Assembly (NCBI RefSeq): GCF_028623165.1
Contig: NZ_CP117768.1
Coordinates: 248,001 to 312,000, forward strand
DNA: 64,000 nt
DNA from: Nostoc sp. UHCC 0926
GTDB lineage: Bacteria; Cyanobacteriota; Cyanobacteriia; Cyanobacteriales; Nostocaceae
Reading direction: 5' to 3'
Below the pieces are notes generated by a model. It saw nothing but the letters and a program-made list of their open reading frames with translations, searched no databases and was not told where the DNA came from. This document shows, in pieces, positions 36,259 to 44,788 of the stretch. Position 1 is the first letter of the stretch. Each line of letters opens with the position of its first letter. The translations under genes were made by a program, and so were the position numbers.

Positions 36259-36360
36259 GACTTCCAGTTAAAAAAAACATGCCATCTCCGGGGCGCAAGG
36301 CCTTGCGCCCCTACAAATGTACACATAATTTCGGATAATTTATTTTTTGTCAGTCCCTAA
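36259..36360. mobile_element. MITE-like element, TTAGGGACT family, copy A
   Basis: A 102-bp non-coding segment is nearly the same as 60311-60416. It shows cagttaaaaaaaacatgcca near the left end, a GGGGCGCAAGGCCTTGCGCC-type palindrome in the middle and ataatttattttttgtcagt plus ccctaa at the right end. Its left end is joined to the 42-bp array and lacks the first few bases of the inverted repeat. Confidence 0.75.
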
Positions 36361-36410
36361 TGAAGGTAGGAACTCCACTCTTTTACCTCCTCTGCCCCAT
36401 GCCCTATGCC

Positions 36411-37577
36411 CTATGCCCCAATTCCATTTGTGTCAATGTCAAATTTCTTAGCGATCGCTGTGATTATATGTTGCTCAACTGGTGTAATCTGATTGTCAAC
36501 CTGGGCAATTTTGTAACATTGAGCCAACAAGGGTATAGCAAAATCACGATTTAGCTGATTGAGCAGTATATCTAAAGACTTAAGTGATTTGATATTTTGG
36601 GCAATGGTATCCAACGAGTTATGACTGAGGTTTATTGCTTGTAATTCTGGCAAAATTTCTTTCCAAGTCTTTTCTGGATGACTCGCCAGGATCATGTGAA
36701 CTAAGATTTGATCCATGACAGCTTCTTGAGCGATCGCACCTTCCAGATACTTTTCACTTTCGGCTTTTAATGTTGCCAATGTCTGTGGCGATTCCAGGGA
36801 AGTTGATTCATCCAGCTTGGCTTCGTAAAATCGACAAGCAGCATAGCCCAATGAATAGATCATCGTCGCATTTGAACTAGCTGCGATCGCTGCACCTGCC
36901 AAGGGTACATTTCGCAACAAGCCTAATCCCGCAGCTTTCAACAGACGACTTCCACCCAAAGCTAAACCAAAAATTGCCAAAATTTCACCTTTACGGGCAG
37001 GATTTTTTAAATCTAGCCCGTAGACAGATGCAATTTGATAAAGCATTTCTGACTGCAATTTTGTTGTCGCTGTTAAATCAATTGCCAACAATGCCACTGC
37101 TATTCCTGGCAAAATACTAGTGGCTAGTCCAACTGTGCCTGCTTGAGTTGCTTTTTCCACCATGATTCGGTGAGCAATCTGGCTGGGTGATTCATTTGGA
37201 TACTGTTTCTTCAGCTTGTTTACCGCAACTTCTGCTTTTTCCAAATCAACAAGATTAGTATCACTAATTAGCCAATTTAGATTTAACACTCCAGATAGTT
37301 TTCTAATCAGCCAATTTTCGCTAAGGCGATTCACAACCTGACCACTGGTTTGAGTTGTTTGCTCAATTAACTTGTGTGTTTCTTTCGCCGTCGCTTCTCC
37401 CACCCCTACTGCTGTATCTAAAACTGCTTTACCCGTCTCAGCAACAGTTTTAACAAAAGACTCTAATAAAGACGGTTCATTTTCTACTGATGATTGAGTC
37501 TGGATTTTTACTTGTGAAGTTTCTCTGGGTGAATTAACTAATTTATTCACCTCTGTTTCTTGGGGTTTGTCTGCCAT
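36411..37577 (-). CDS. EcsC family protein with TerB-like C-terminal region
   Basis: About 388 residues from the ATG at 37577 (MADKPQETEVNKLV); an upstream TTG-led extension is less likely. The first ~100 residues are polar and low-complexity, followed by an EcsC-like region with membrane-leaning helices (GTVGLATSILPGIAVALLAI; KAAGLGLLRNVPLAGAAIAA). The C-terminal ~100 residues look like a TerB-type helical domain (LLAQCYKIAQVDNQITPVEQ). EcsC and TerB families are linked to membrane stress in other bacteria, but no function can be assigned here. It lies between two insertion sequences. Confidence 0.7.
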   Translation of the reverse strand: MADKPQETEVNKLVNSPRETSQVKIQTQSSVENEPSLLESFVKTVAETGKAVLDTAVGVGEATAKETHKLIEQTTQTSGQVVNRLSENWLIRKLSGVLNLNWLISDTNLVDLEKAEVAVNKLKKQYPNESPSQIAHRIMVEKATQAGTVGLATSILPGIAVALLAIDLTATTKLQSEMLYQIASVYGLDLKNPARKGEILAIFGLALGGSRLLKAAGLGLLRNVPLAGAAIAASSNATMIYSLGYAACRFYEAKLDESTSLESPQTLATLKAESEKYLEGAIAQEAVMDQILVHMILASHPEKTWKEILPELQAINLSHNSLDTIAQNIKSLKSLDILLNQLNRDFAIPLLAQCYKIAQVDNQITPVEQHIITAIAKKFDIDTNGIGA

Positions 37578-37735
37578 TGCTTGATACCATCCTGTAAAGC
37601 CTCTCTGTTTAAACTTGTAGCGAAGTATGAGCGGCTTGACATCTTCCAACAAGTACAAGTTGCCAGAGCCAATAGGAATTATTCTGAGACTTAACTATAG
37701 ATGTGCCAAGAGTGACAGAGGTTCTAATTTTACAA

Positions 37736-39479
37736 CCCACATTCCGCACTTCAACTAGTAGTATAAATAAACTCCATTCAGAAAAAATATAAAATTATAA
37801 TTTGGATACCTAAATAACAGTCAAAAAAAATAAATTATGCACAAAAATGTCCAGCTTTATTATTTTAAAAGCTAGTTATATAAGAATATTTAATTTCAAT
37901 TATTAGAACAATTTGTTCAATAATTTATCAGATATTTTTAAGCCAATAAATAATATTTATGGCAAAAAGTAGGAAGGAATTGTAAAATTCGACAACGTTC
38001 TTTTGTCAAATTAATAATTCGCTTAATTCCTTGCAGAATCAAAACGTGAATCCCTTGAAAACATTGAAATATCCACCGTAAAGTAGGACATTCAGTTAAT
38101 TTATTTAGTTGATTTTTAACTGTGGCTTCTGGGATTTTTAAAGAGCTTCTTAGTTGTCTTTGTCCTAGATTATAAACCAAAAGACACAATCCCATTAACA
38201 TCATCATTGTCTCTACTCTTTCAGGATTTTTCACAAAAAGACTATCTGCAAAAAATAAGGGGTCTTTCAGAAATCTAAATCCCCGCTCACAAGATTGCTG
38301 TTGTTTATATATTCTGAGTATTTCGGAAGCGTCTAAATCTTTCATGTCCCGAATATTAGTTGCTAAAGTAAACCTTCCAGAAGAGTTTTGATTTTCCGTA
38401 ATTAATTCTTGACTTTCTATCAATTTAGCACAAACTTTATAAAAGACTTTTTGCTCTTTAGTTTGATGCTGAATAATTTGTATTTCAGTGATTTGGTGAT
38501 ATTTGAGTTTTGATTCAATTTCTTTGATTTTAGACATTGCTGACGATGAATGGTCAAATTCCTCTTTTACTAACTTAGCTATTTGTTTTGTAACTTTGAT
38601 TGATTCTGACTGAATTTTTAGAGATAACTTCTTTAAATCTGCTTTTTTCCTCTCTGGGCTTTCTACTAGTATCCATCTTTGCTCTATCCCCCCATAAGTT
38701 ACTTTTTCTTCTTGATAACTATATTCTTTTTGTTCAGTTTTTTTCAATTCTACATTTGTTAATCTTTTAACTAAATTTTTCGCTTTTTTTATGGTTAACG
38801 GTACTCGACTTATCCATTTTATATTCTCCATTAACTTCAAGTTATTTTCGCTATATAACGCACTATCAGCTACCATAATACTTTCCAAATTTATTTGCTT
38901 AGAATACTCTACTAAAATTTTGCCAAAAGCTGCTTTATCTGATTCATTTCCAACTTCCCCTGCATTAACTCTTTCTCTCGGATCAGTTCCTAGCAGGTCA
39001 TTGATTTTCTCTACTATTCCTATCTCATCAATAATTCCAGCTACTATTCCTAAGTGAGCCAAATTTTTAATGAATGGTTCTTCTTTTTGAGCAGTCATTT
39101 CTTTGATTTGATTTATAAAAGCTTTCTCCTAATTTTCTCACTTTTTTAGCAAAAAAATTCTTTTAATGGTTCTTCATCTTTATTTTCTGCTCCATCTCTT
39201 ATCAAAATATTACGGTTTTTAAGTAGTAGTTAGTGATACATTTTAATCGGACTTCCAAAGCTAATTAAACGCGTGAATCTAAGTAGTTCTCGACAGATAA
39301 TTGCTAAATATTTACGCTTTGCACTACATTTGGACTACATAATAAAATCCGAAAAATTGGTTATGTAGCGATCGCAAGCCTACCAAGACAATCTCAGTAT
39401 TAATACTTAAGTAGTTAGCTGCTATTAGTAATATTCTTTGAAACATCAATGTATTGCATTTTGAAGTGCGGAATGTGGG
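37736..39479 (-). mobile_element. IS1634-family element, internally deleted
   Basis: The element is bounded by a perfect 19-bp inverted repeat, CCCACATTCCGCACTTCAA at 37736 and its complement ending at 39479, with TTACAA on both sides (37730-37735 and 39480-39485) as a 6-bp target duplication. The 1744-bp length is short for IS1634 relatives because the transposase lacks a central block. The ends are intact, so it could still be moved by a transposase supplied elsewhere. Confidence 0.88.
37938..39098 (-). pseudogene. IS1634-family transposase with internal deletion
   Basis: The 386-residue product starts like IS1634 transposases (IKNLAHLGIVAGIIDEIGIV) and ends like them (SCERGFRFLKDPLFFADSLF, with the catalytic Glu). 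After VNAGEV (residue 49), it jumps straight to GNESDKAAFGKILVEYSKQ. Relatives have roughly 150-200 residues between these points, including the first catalytic Asp. The frame is kept, so a protein could be made, but it should be inactive. The second Asp segment (IMVADSALYSENNLKLM) is present. The deletion joint is near base 38950. Confidence 0.82.
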
Positions 39480-39539
39480 TTACAACTGATAACCTAATGT
39501 CAACAACACTTTACCTTCTAAAATAGTGAGTATTTCTGG

Positions 39540-39716
39540 AGTCAAACAATTTTGGATTTTGGATTTTGGATTTTGGATTAACCCCGTGCCTCTTGGGTAC
39601 GGGGCTTGAAGATTTTAGATTTTAGATTATTGAATTTATTCCGCCCACCAGGGGCGGGGCATGAACCGAAGTAATTCTTGGTTTTTTAATCTAAAATCTA
39701 AAATCTAAAATCTAAA
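39540..39716. repeat. Heptamer repeats and hairpins
   Basis: Tandem ttttgga units at 39551-39580 and tctaaaa units at 39690-39716 lie in opposite orientations. Two GC-rich hairpins lie between: CCCCGTGCCTCTTGGGTACGGGG (about 39583-39604) and CCGCCCACCAGGGGCGGG (about 39640-39658). The right heptamers overlap the end of the toxin gene. Confidence 0.75.
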
Positions 39717-40010
39717 ATTCGTAGTCAGAACGCCCACTTTTATTTGCAATCTTGTTTTGTCAATTACCCGCAATTGGTGGCAAAGAGCAACTGAATCTCG
39801 TTCTAATCCACCTTCACCACTTTGAATTAATAAACAGGTTGGCAAAGACACACGACGTAAATTTGTTGTTAGAGGAATGATGATGACAGTGGTGGAAAAT
39901 TCGGCGACGATATCATCTTGAAAGATAATAACTGGTCTTGTATCTCCTTGTTCAGAACCCTTGGTAGGGTCTAAATTGGCTAGCCATACTTCACCTCGCT
40001 GAACCCTCAT
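39705..40010 (-). CDS. MazF/PemK-family toxin, C-terminus replaced by repeat
   Basis: MazF-type toxins are sequence-specific RNases. The 101-residue protein has the family core: RGEVWLANLDPTKGSEQGDT, RPVIIF, then IIIPLTTNLRR and DSVALCHQLRVIDKTRL. Relatives usually go on ~12-15 residues past the GxL that follows DKTRL; here the frame runs into tttagat heptamer repeats and ends GVLTTNFRF. The last helix is therefore missing. Known active-site regions lie earlier and are intact, so activity is uncertain rather than excluded. It overlaps the antitoxin gene by 4 bases (ATGA). Confidence 0.85.
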   Translation of the reverse strand: MRVQRGEVWLANLDPTKGSEQGDTRPVIIFQDDIVAEFSTTVIIIPLTTNLRRVSLPTCLLIQSGEGGLERDSVALCHQLRVIDKTRLQIKVGVLTTNFRF

Positions 40011-40243
40011 TTCAAATCTTCTTGTCTAAGAAGTTCTGCATATTCATCTAATCCTGCTTCAGCTAGTTGACGATCTTCCTGGGCAAATTCACTGTAAAGA
40101 GCAGCCATTTTATTTTTATCTATTTGCCAACTAATATTTCTGCTGCGGAATTTGAGGAAGGCAATAAAATCACTAACTTGTTTGAGTTGTTCTTCATTCA
40201 ATTTGTCTAATTCTAAGCTGAGGAACTCTTTGAGAGCAACCAT
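40007..40243 (-). CDS. Antitoxin partner of the MazF-type toxin
   Basis: A 78-residue, mostly helical, charged protein directly upstream of and overlapping the toxin gene (ATGA), the normal antitoxin-toxin order. It begins MVALKEFLSLELDKLNEEQL and has an acidic C-terminal part (FAQEDRQLAEAGLDEYAELL) of the kind that wraps a toxin. No ribbon-helix-helix motif is obvious, so DNA binding and autoregulation cannot be read from sequence. The assignment relies mainly on position. Confidence 0.75.
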   Translation of the reverse strand: MVALKEFLSLELDKLNEEQLKQVSDFIAFLKFRSRNISWQIDKNKMAALYSEFAQEDRQLAEAGLDEYAELLRQEDLK

Positions 40244-40399
40244 TTGAGAGTCTCCAAAAATATGTGGTTAAGGTTTTTGAGGACACAAACATTATTTGAA
40301 GGTGACGAGATATTAAATTTTTTTTACCCTATCTTCTCACCGAACCAGGCAAAAGAAACAAAGGTTGTGAACTGCTTGAATTTATGTGTAGCCCACTTT

Positions 40400-41215
40400 T
40401 TACCTTTTAATATTTATATCAGCATTAGTTTCTAAAAAGTTGTTAGCCTTGAGAATGTCATAGAGATTAATATCTTCCTCTAACAAACAAGCGTGTCCGC
40501 AATTGGGCAACACCACAATGTTGGTATTTGCTAAGATATTCGCGATCCGCTTCACTTCTATTACAGAAGGCAAAAGGCGATCGCTAGCACCGGCAATCAA
40601 CAAAACTGGTTGAGTTAAGCGACTTAACTGCTCGTCATCAATATGAAACTCTCGCAGTAAAGACAACCGCCAAAGAACGGTTTCTGCTGGGATAGAACGC
40701 ATAGTTTTCAGCAGCTCATGGCGATCGCTTCGGGAAATGCGTGGCAAAGATGATAAAAACGGCAATAACGCCAGTGCGCCAACATCATACAACCCTGATG
40801 GCACTAAGGAAGTAAATTGGGATGCCCAATTCAACCAAGGGCGAAGACGAAAGGACGAAGCTGGGTTAATTAAGATAATTCGCTTAAATAACTCTGGTGC
40901 TTGGATTGCAACTTTCATTGCCAAGCAACCACCAAAGGACTCACCACACAAGTAAACTGGCCTTTGAGAGCTTTTTTCTAATTCGGCATCGATCAAGTCC
41001 AATACACTCTTAGTTAGCACATCCCAAGTGTTCAGGTCTTTCCGTGGGAGCGCCAAACAACGGACATCAAAGCCAGTTTCTAATCCAGCGGTTTGCGATC
41101 GCAATAATTGACCTGTTCCATCCATTCCTGGTAAATATACCAACAACGGATACTCTGGCTGTACTCGTTCAGGAGTCAGGAAACAAGGGTTTAGCTCAAC
41201 TTCTCTTATAGTCAT
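40400..41215 (-). CDS. Alpha/beta hydrolase, phytyl ester synthase N-half-like
   Basis: The 271-residue protein has an alpha/beta hydrolase core: LLVYLPGMDGTGQLLRSQ (oxyanion region), nucleophile elbow CGESFGG (GXSXG, Ser ~95), acid in IAGASDRLLPS (~220) and His in PNCGHACLLEED (~248), a complete triad. The adjacent gene, 72 bp upstream on the same strand, is an LPLAT-type acyltransferase. Plant PES1/PES2-type proteins join these two domains in one chain, so the pair may act on fatty acid phytyl esters or acyl lipids. That role is inference; the substrate is not shown by sequence. Confidence 0.8.
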   Translation of the reverse strand: MTIREVELNPCFLTPERVQPEYPLLVYLPGMDGTGQLLRSQTAGLETGFDVRCLALPRKDLNTWDVLTKSVLDLIDAELEKSSQRPVYLCGESFGGCLAMKVAIQAPELFKRIILINPASSFRLRPWLNWASQFTSLVPSGLYDVGALALLPFLSSLPRISRSDRHELLKTMRSIPAETVLWRLSLLREFHIDDEQLSRLTQPVLLIAGASDRLLPSVIEVKRIANILANTNIVVLPNCGHACLLEEDINLYDILKANNFLETNADINIKR

Positions 41216-41287
41216 TGGTCACTAGTCAATGGTAGATAACTTTCGGACTGCTAATTGTTAGTTATAAAAGTTTCGGTGCTTTTGATT

Positions 41288-42013
41288 CTAATAGCAACCT
41301 TGACGCAGTAAGTTGCTAATTTCGCCGTGACAGTGTTCTGTCAATTCAGCCACAACAGTTTTGGCTTGTTTTCCGTGATATTTTTTCTTGTGTTGGGGCG
41401 TAATCCAATAAGGGTGACCGATTAACACAGCAACCCGACGATAAATTACCAGAGGATGCCAACCAGGTTGGTTAAATAAAGGTTCTGAAGGGTCAAATAC
41501 ACTTAAAAGCCTTAAGGGGAAACCATTCGTGTTTACCTCTTCTAAGGAGGCGATCGCGATCGGTAAAATAGCTAGATCCTGCACATCTGCTCGCAATGCC
41601 AAATGGGCAAATCCGCGCTGAAATTCACCCATTTGGTTTGGCTGAGTAAATTTCACCATTGGTTGAGTTCCTTCTGGAAAGACTCCCACCATCTGTCTGG
41701 ACTGCAACAGCATCTGTGATTGCGAAAAAAAGCTTTGCTGGCGGTTTTGAGTTTCCTCCAAAGGAAAACACCCGAATTGTCCGATGACAATCTCCCGCAT
41801 TACTGGCACTTGTCCCATGTAATGATGGCAAGCAAAGCGAATCGGACTAGATAACGCCGCCATCAAAATCAGTGCATCCATAAAGCTGCGGTGATTGCTG
41901 ACTACCAATACACTGGCACCCTGGGGAATGCGATCCTCGTAATAACGAAACATTTGCGTTGAGAGTGCTGCCATCAAAGCGCGAGAAATTTCCAGAGGGC
42001 TATTTAGACTCAT
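41288..42013 (-). CDS. LPLAT-family acyltransferase
   Basis: The 241-residue protein has the acyltransferase motifs VVSNHRSFMDALI (HX4D, His ~36) and FPEGTQPMVKF (~121), both intact, and a late segment VAVLIGHPYWI. It differs from the plsC product at 17677 in motif spacing and tail, so it is a second acyltransferase rather than a duplicate. With the hydrolase gene downstream, it forms a likely operon resembling a split phytyl ester synthase / diacylglycerol acyltransferase-like protein. The start is the ATG at 42013. Confidence 0.83.
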   Translation of the reverse strand: MSLNSPLEISRALMAALSTQMFRYYEDRIPQGASVLVVSNHRSFMDALILMAALSSPIRFACHHYMGQVPVMREIVIGQFGCFPLEETQNRQQSFFSQSQMLLQSRQMVGVFPEGTQPMVKFTQPNQMGEFQRGFAHLALRADVQDLAILPIAIASLEEVNTNGFPLRLLSVFDPSEPLFNQPGWHPLVIYRRVAVLIGHPYWITPQHKKKYHGKQAKTVVAELTEHCHGEISNLLRQGCY

Positions 42014-42390
42014 ACCTAATCAATATATTTTCCGGTAAAGATGGCAGTTTATCTTAATTTAATTTTTACATTTCTTTACTATTGCCATGACTGTCTTAAG
42101 ATAGAAATGTCTAATCCACAAACCCAGCTAGATTTTCTGCGCTTGGAATTCTGTATTCCTAAACACAATAATATCTAATAGAAAGTATTTAAAAAAATTA
42201 TGATTAGTTAATTTCCAGATTTTAGGCATAAATTAGCTGAATTGATGGATATTACAAAACAATTATTGACCAGAGAAATTTGCTACTATAAAAAAAGTAC
42301 GGAAAAAAATAGAAATAATATTGTATAATTTCATTTTTTGCCGATAGAAGTAAAATGTAAAACGTTTTAATAAGTTGATTTTTATTTTGC

Positions 42391-43995
42391 ATGAATCTAG
42401 TGGATAAAACAGAAAAGACATTTGCACTGACAACACCCCTATATTATGTAAACGATATTCCCCATATAGGCAGTGCTTATACAACGATCGCAGCAGATGT
42501 AGTCGCGCGATTTCACAGGCTGCTGGGGTATAAGGTATTACTGATTACAGGTACAGATGAACATGGGCAAAAAATCCAGCGATCGGCAGAGAGTTTAGGC
42601 AAAGCACCACAAGAGTTTTGTGATGAAATTGTCCCTAGCTTCATTAGTTTATGGGAGTTACTAGACATTCAATACGATCGCTTTAGTCGGACTACTGCTG
42701 CTCGTCATGAAGCGATCGTTAAAGAATTCTTTGAGCGAGTATGGGAATCTGGTGATATCTACCAGGGACAACAAAAAGGCTGGTACTGCGTATCCTGCGA
42801 AGAATTCAAAGAAGAACGGGATCTGCTAGAAGGACACCGTTGCGCGATTCATACTAACAAAGAAGTCGAGTGGCGAGACGAGCAAAACTATTTTTTTCGC
42901 TTATCCAAATATCAAACTAAGCTGACAGAATTTTATCAATATAGACCAGATTTTATTCAACCAGAAAGTCGGCGGAATGAAGTCCTCAGCTTTGTAAATC
43001 AAGGGCTGCAAGACTTTTCCATTTCGCGGGTGAATCTAGATTGGGGTTTTCCCGTACCAGTTGATCCTAAGCACACCCTTTATGTCTGGTTTGACGCGCT
43101 GCTAGGTTATGTCACAGCATTATTAGAACCAGATGCAAAACCGACTTTAGCAAATGCTTTAGAAACATGGTGGCCAATCAACCTGCACCTAATTGGTAAG
43201 GATATTCTGCGTTTCCATGCAGTTTATTGGCCTGCAATGTTGTTGTCGGCCGGCTTACCCTTGCCGGGGCGAGTATTTGGGCATGGCTTTTTGACTAAAG
43301 ATGGTCAAAAAATGGGCAAAAGTCTGGGTAACACCCTTGATCCTGTAGCGTTAGTTCAGCGCTATGGTAGTGATGCCGTTCGTTATTACTTCCTTAAGGA
43401 AATCGAATTTGGCAAGGATGGAGATTTTAATGAAGTTAGGTTCATTAATGTTCTGAATGCAGATTTGGCGAATGATTTAGGTAATTTGCTCAATCGCACC
43501 TTGAGCATGGTGAAGAAATACTGCGCTGACACTAATGTCCCATCAATCGGCAATGAAGGAATTCCTGACGAAAATCCTTTGAAAAAAATTGGTTTACGTC
43601 TAGGGGAACAGGTAAAACAAGCCTATGAGGAGCTAGCCTTCAGTCAAGCCTGTGTGGCCATACTTTCACTGGCGCAAGCCAGTAATAAGTTTATTGATGA
43701 ACAAGCTCCTTGGTCATTATATAAAAAGGGACAGCAGCAGTCGGTGGAAAAAGTTCTCTACGCAGTTCTAGAATCAGTTAGACTATCAGCTTATCTCCTA
43801 TCCCCAATTATTCCAAACATCAGTAGCGATATTTATCAGCAACTGGGCTTTGGAATAAACTTTAACGATCAAATACAAAGTTCAGTTACCGCTCCCTTTG
43901 CCACCCATGCAACATGGGGAATACTATCGAGTAAACAACAGTTGGGTACACACCAACCAGTTTTTAAGCGAATAGAACCCCCAAAAAACGATTAG
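42391..43995 (+). CDS. metG: Methionyl-tRNA synthetase
   Basis: MetG charges tRNA-Met. The 534-residue protein has the HIGH-type motif in YYVNDIPHIGSAY (~17-30), the zinc knuckle CVSCEEFKEERDLLEGHRC (~134-152) and the KMSKS-type loop KDGQKMGKSLGN (~305). There is no C-terminal tRNA-binding/dimerization domain, so it is the shorter form known in many cyanobacteria. The start ATG at 42391 follows a very AT-rich leader of about 380 bp; I see no T-box structure. Confidence 0.96.
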   Translation: MNLVDKTEKTFALTTPLYYVNDIPHIGSAYTTIAADVVARFHRLLGYKVLLITGTDEHGQKIQRSAESLGKAPQEFCDEIVPSFISLWELLDIQYDRFSRTTAARHEAIVKEFFERVWESGDIYQGQQKGWYCVSCEEFKEERDLLEGHRCAIHTNKEVEWRDEQNYFFRLSKYQTKLTEFYQYRPDFIQPESRRNEVLSFVNQGLQDFSISRVNLDWGFPVPVDPKHTLYVWFDALLGYVTALLEPDAKPTLANALETWWPINLHLIGKDILRFHAVYWPAMLLSAGLPLPGRVFGHGFLTKDGQKMGKSLGNTLDPVALVQRYGSDAVRYYFLKEIEFGKDGDFNEVRFINVLNADLANDLGNLLNRTLSMVKKYCADTNVPSIGNEGIPDENPLKKIGLRLGEQVKQAYEELAFSQACVAILSLAQASNKFIDEQAPWSLYKKGQQQSVEKVLYAVLESVRLSAYLLSPIIPNISSDIYQQLGFGINFNDQIQSSVTAPFATHATWGILSSKQQLGTHQPVFKRIEPPKND

Positions 43996-44047
43996 TCCTT
44001 ATCAAACTCTGATTTTGTTCAATTTCTTATTCTCTCAAAAAATTTAT

Positions 44048-44073
44048 CGGGGCTTAACTTAAATTAGCCCCGG
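44048..44073. terminator. Hairpin after metG
   Basis: The arms CGGGGCT / AGCCCCG are joined by an AT-rich centre (cggggcttaacttaaattag then ccccgg), 52 bp after the metG stop. There is no T tract after the stem, so it could be a terminator of limited strength or an mRNA end hairpin. Confidence 0.4.
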
Positions 44074-44149
44074 AACATTATCATAAGCCGCTGTGACTAG
44101 AATCTAAAAGTTCGTAAGTATCAAAAATAACAAGGATAAAAATCGAGGT

Positions 44150-44788
44150 ATGAGAACGATGTTGAATAATTTGGAAAACGATTCAATATTTACGCCAGAA
44201 CAAGTTTTAGAGAATCGGGGCAGGGTCGCCATATTTATTGATGGCTCAAATCTATTTTACGCTGCACTGCAACTAGGGATTGAAATCGATTACACAAAGC
44301 TATTGTATCGATTAACAGGAGGTTCTAGACTCCTGCGTTCTTTTTTCTACACTGGCGTAGACCGAACAAACGAGAAGCAACAGGGGTTTCTGCTGTGGAT
44401 GCGTCGCAATGGCTATCGAGTCATTGCTAAGGATTTGGTTCAGCTACCAGATGGCTCTAAAAAAGCTAACCTGGATGTAGAAATAGCAGTAGACATGATG
44501 GCGTTAGTAGATTCTTATGATACCGCAGTTTTAGTCAGCGGTGATGGGGATTTAGCATATGCGGTCAATTCAGTGAGCTATCGCGGCGTGCGAGTAGAAG
44601 TGGTGAGCTTGCGTTCAATGACCAGCGACAGCTTAATTAATGTAAGCGATCGCTACATTGATTTAGAAGCCATCAAAGAGGATATTCAAAAAACCCCTCG
44701 CCAAAGCTATCCATACCGGCCGTTATCTGGTATCGGTTTTTTGGAAGACCCCAGAACTAGTGATGGACACCTAGAAATCCAAGAATAA
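44150..44788 (+). CDS. NYN domain (LabA-like, DUF88) protein
   Basis: The 212-residue protein contains a NYN/PIN-like nuclease fold with the acidic positions in VAIFIDGSNLFYAAL (~28), NLDVEIAVDMMALVD (~110) and VLVSGDGDLAYAV (~130). LabA-like proteins are known in cyanobacteria, including in clock output, but this branch may simply act on RNA. Its TAA overlaps the ATG of the LptC-like gene by one base, an unexpected coupling of a putative RNase with an envelope gene. Two ATGs, at 44150 and 44159, could start it. Confidence 0.85.
   Translation: MRTMLNNLENDSIFTPEQVLENRGRVAIFIDGSNLFYAALQLGIEIDYTKLLYRLTGGSRLLRSFFYTGVDRTNEKQQGFLLWMRRNGYRVIAKDLVQLPDGSKKANLDVEIAVDMMALVDSYDTAVLVSGDGDLAYAVNSVSYRGVRVEVVSLRSMTSDSLINVSDRYIDLEAIKEDIQKTPRQSYPYRPLSGIGFLEDPRTSDGHLEIQE

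Noticed and set aside
36069..36326. Minus-strand 85-codon frame with a 14-residue periodic peptide
   Set aside because: It is created by the 42-bp tandem array (42 is divisible by 3) and has no other protein-like feature.
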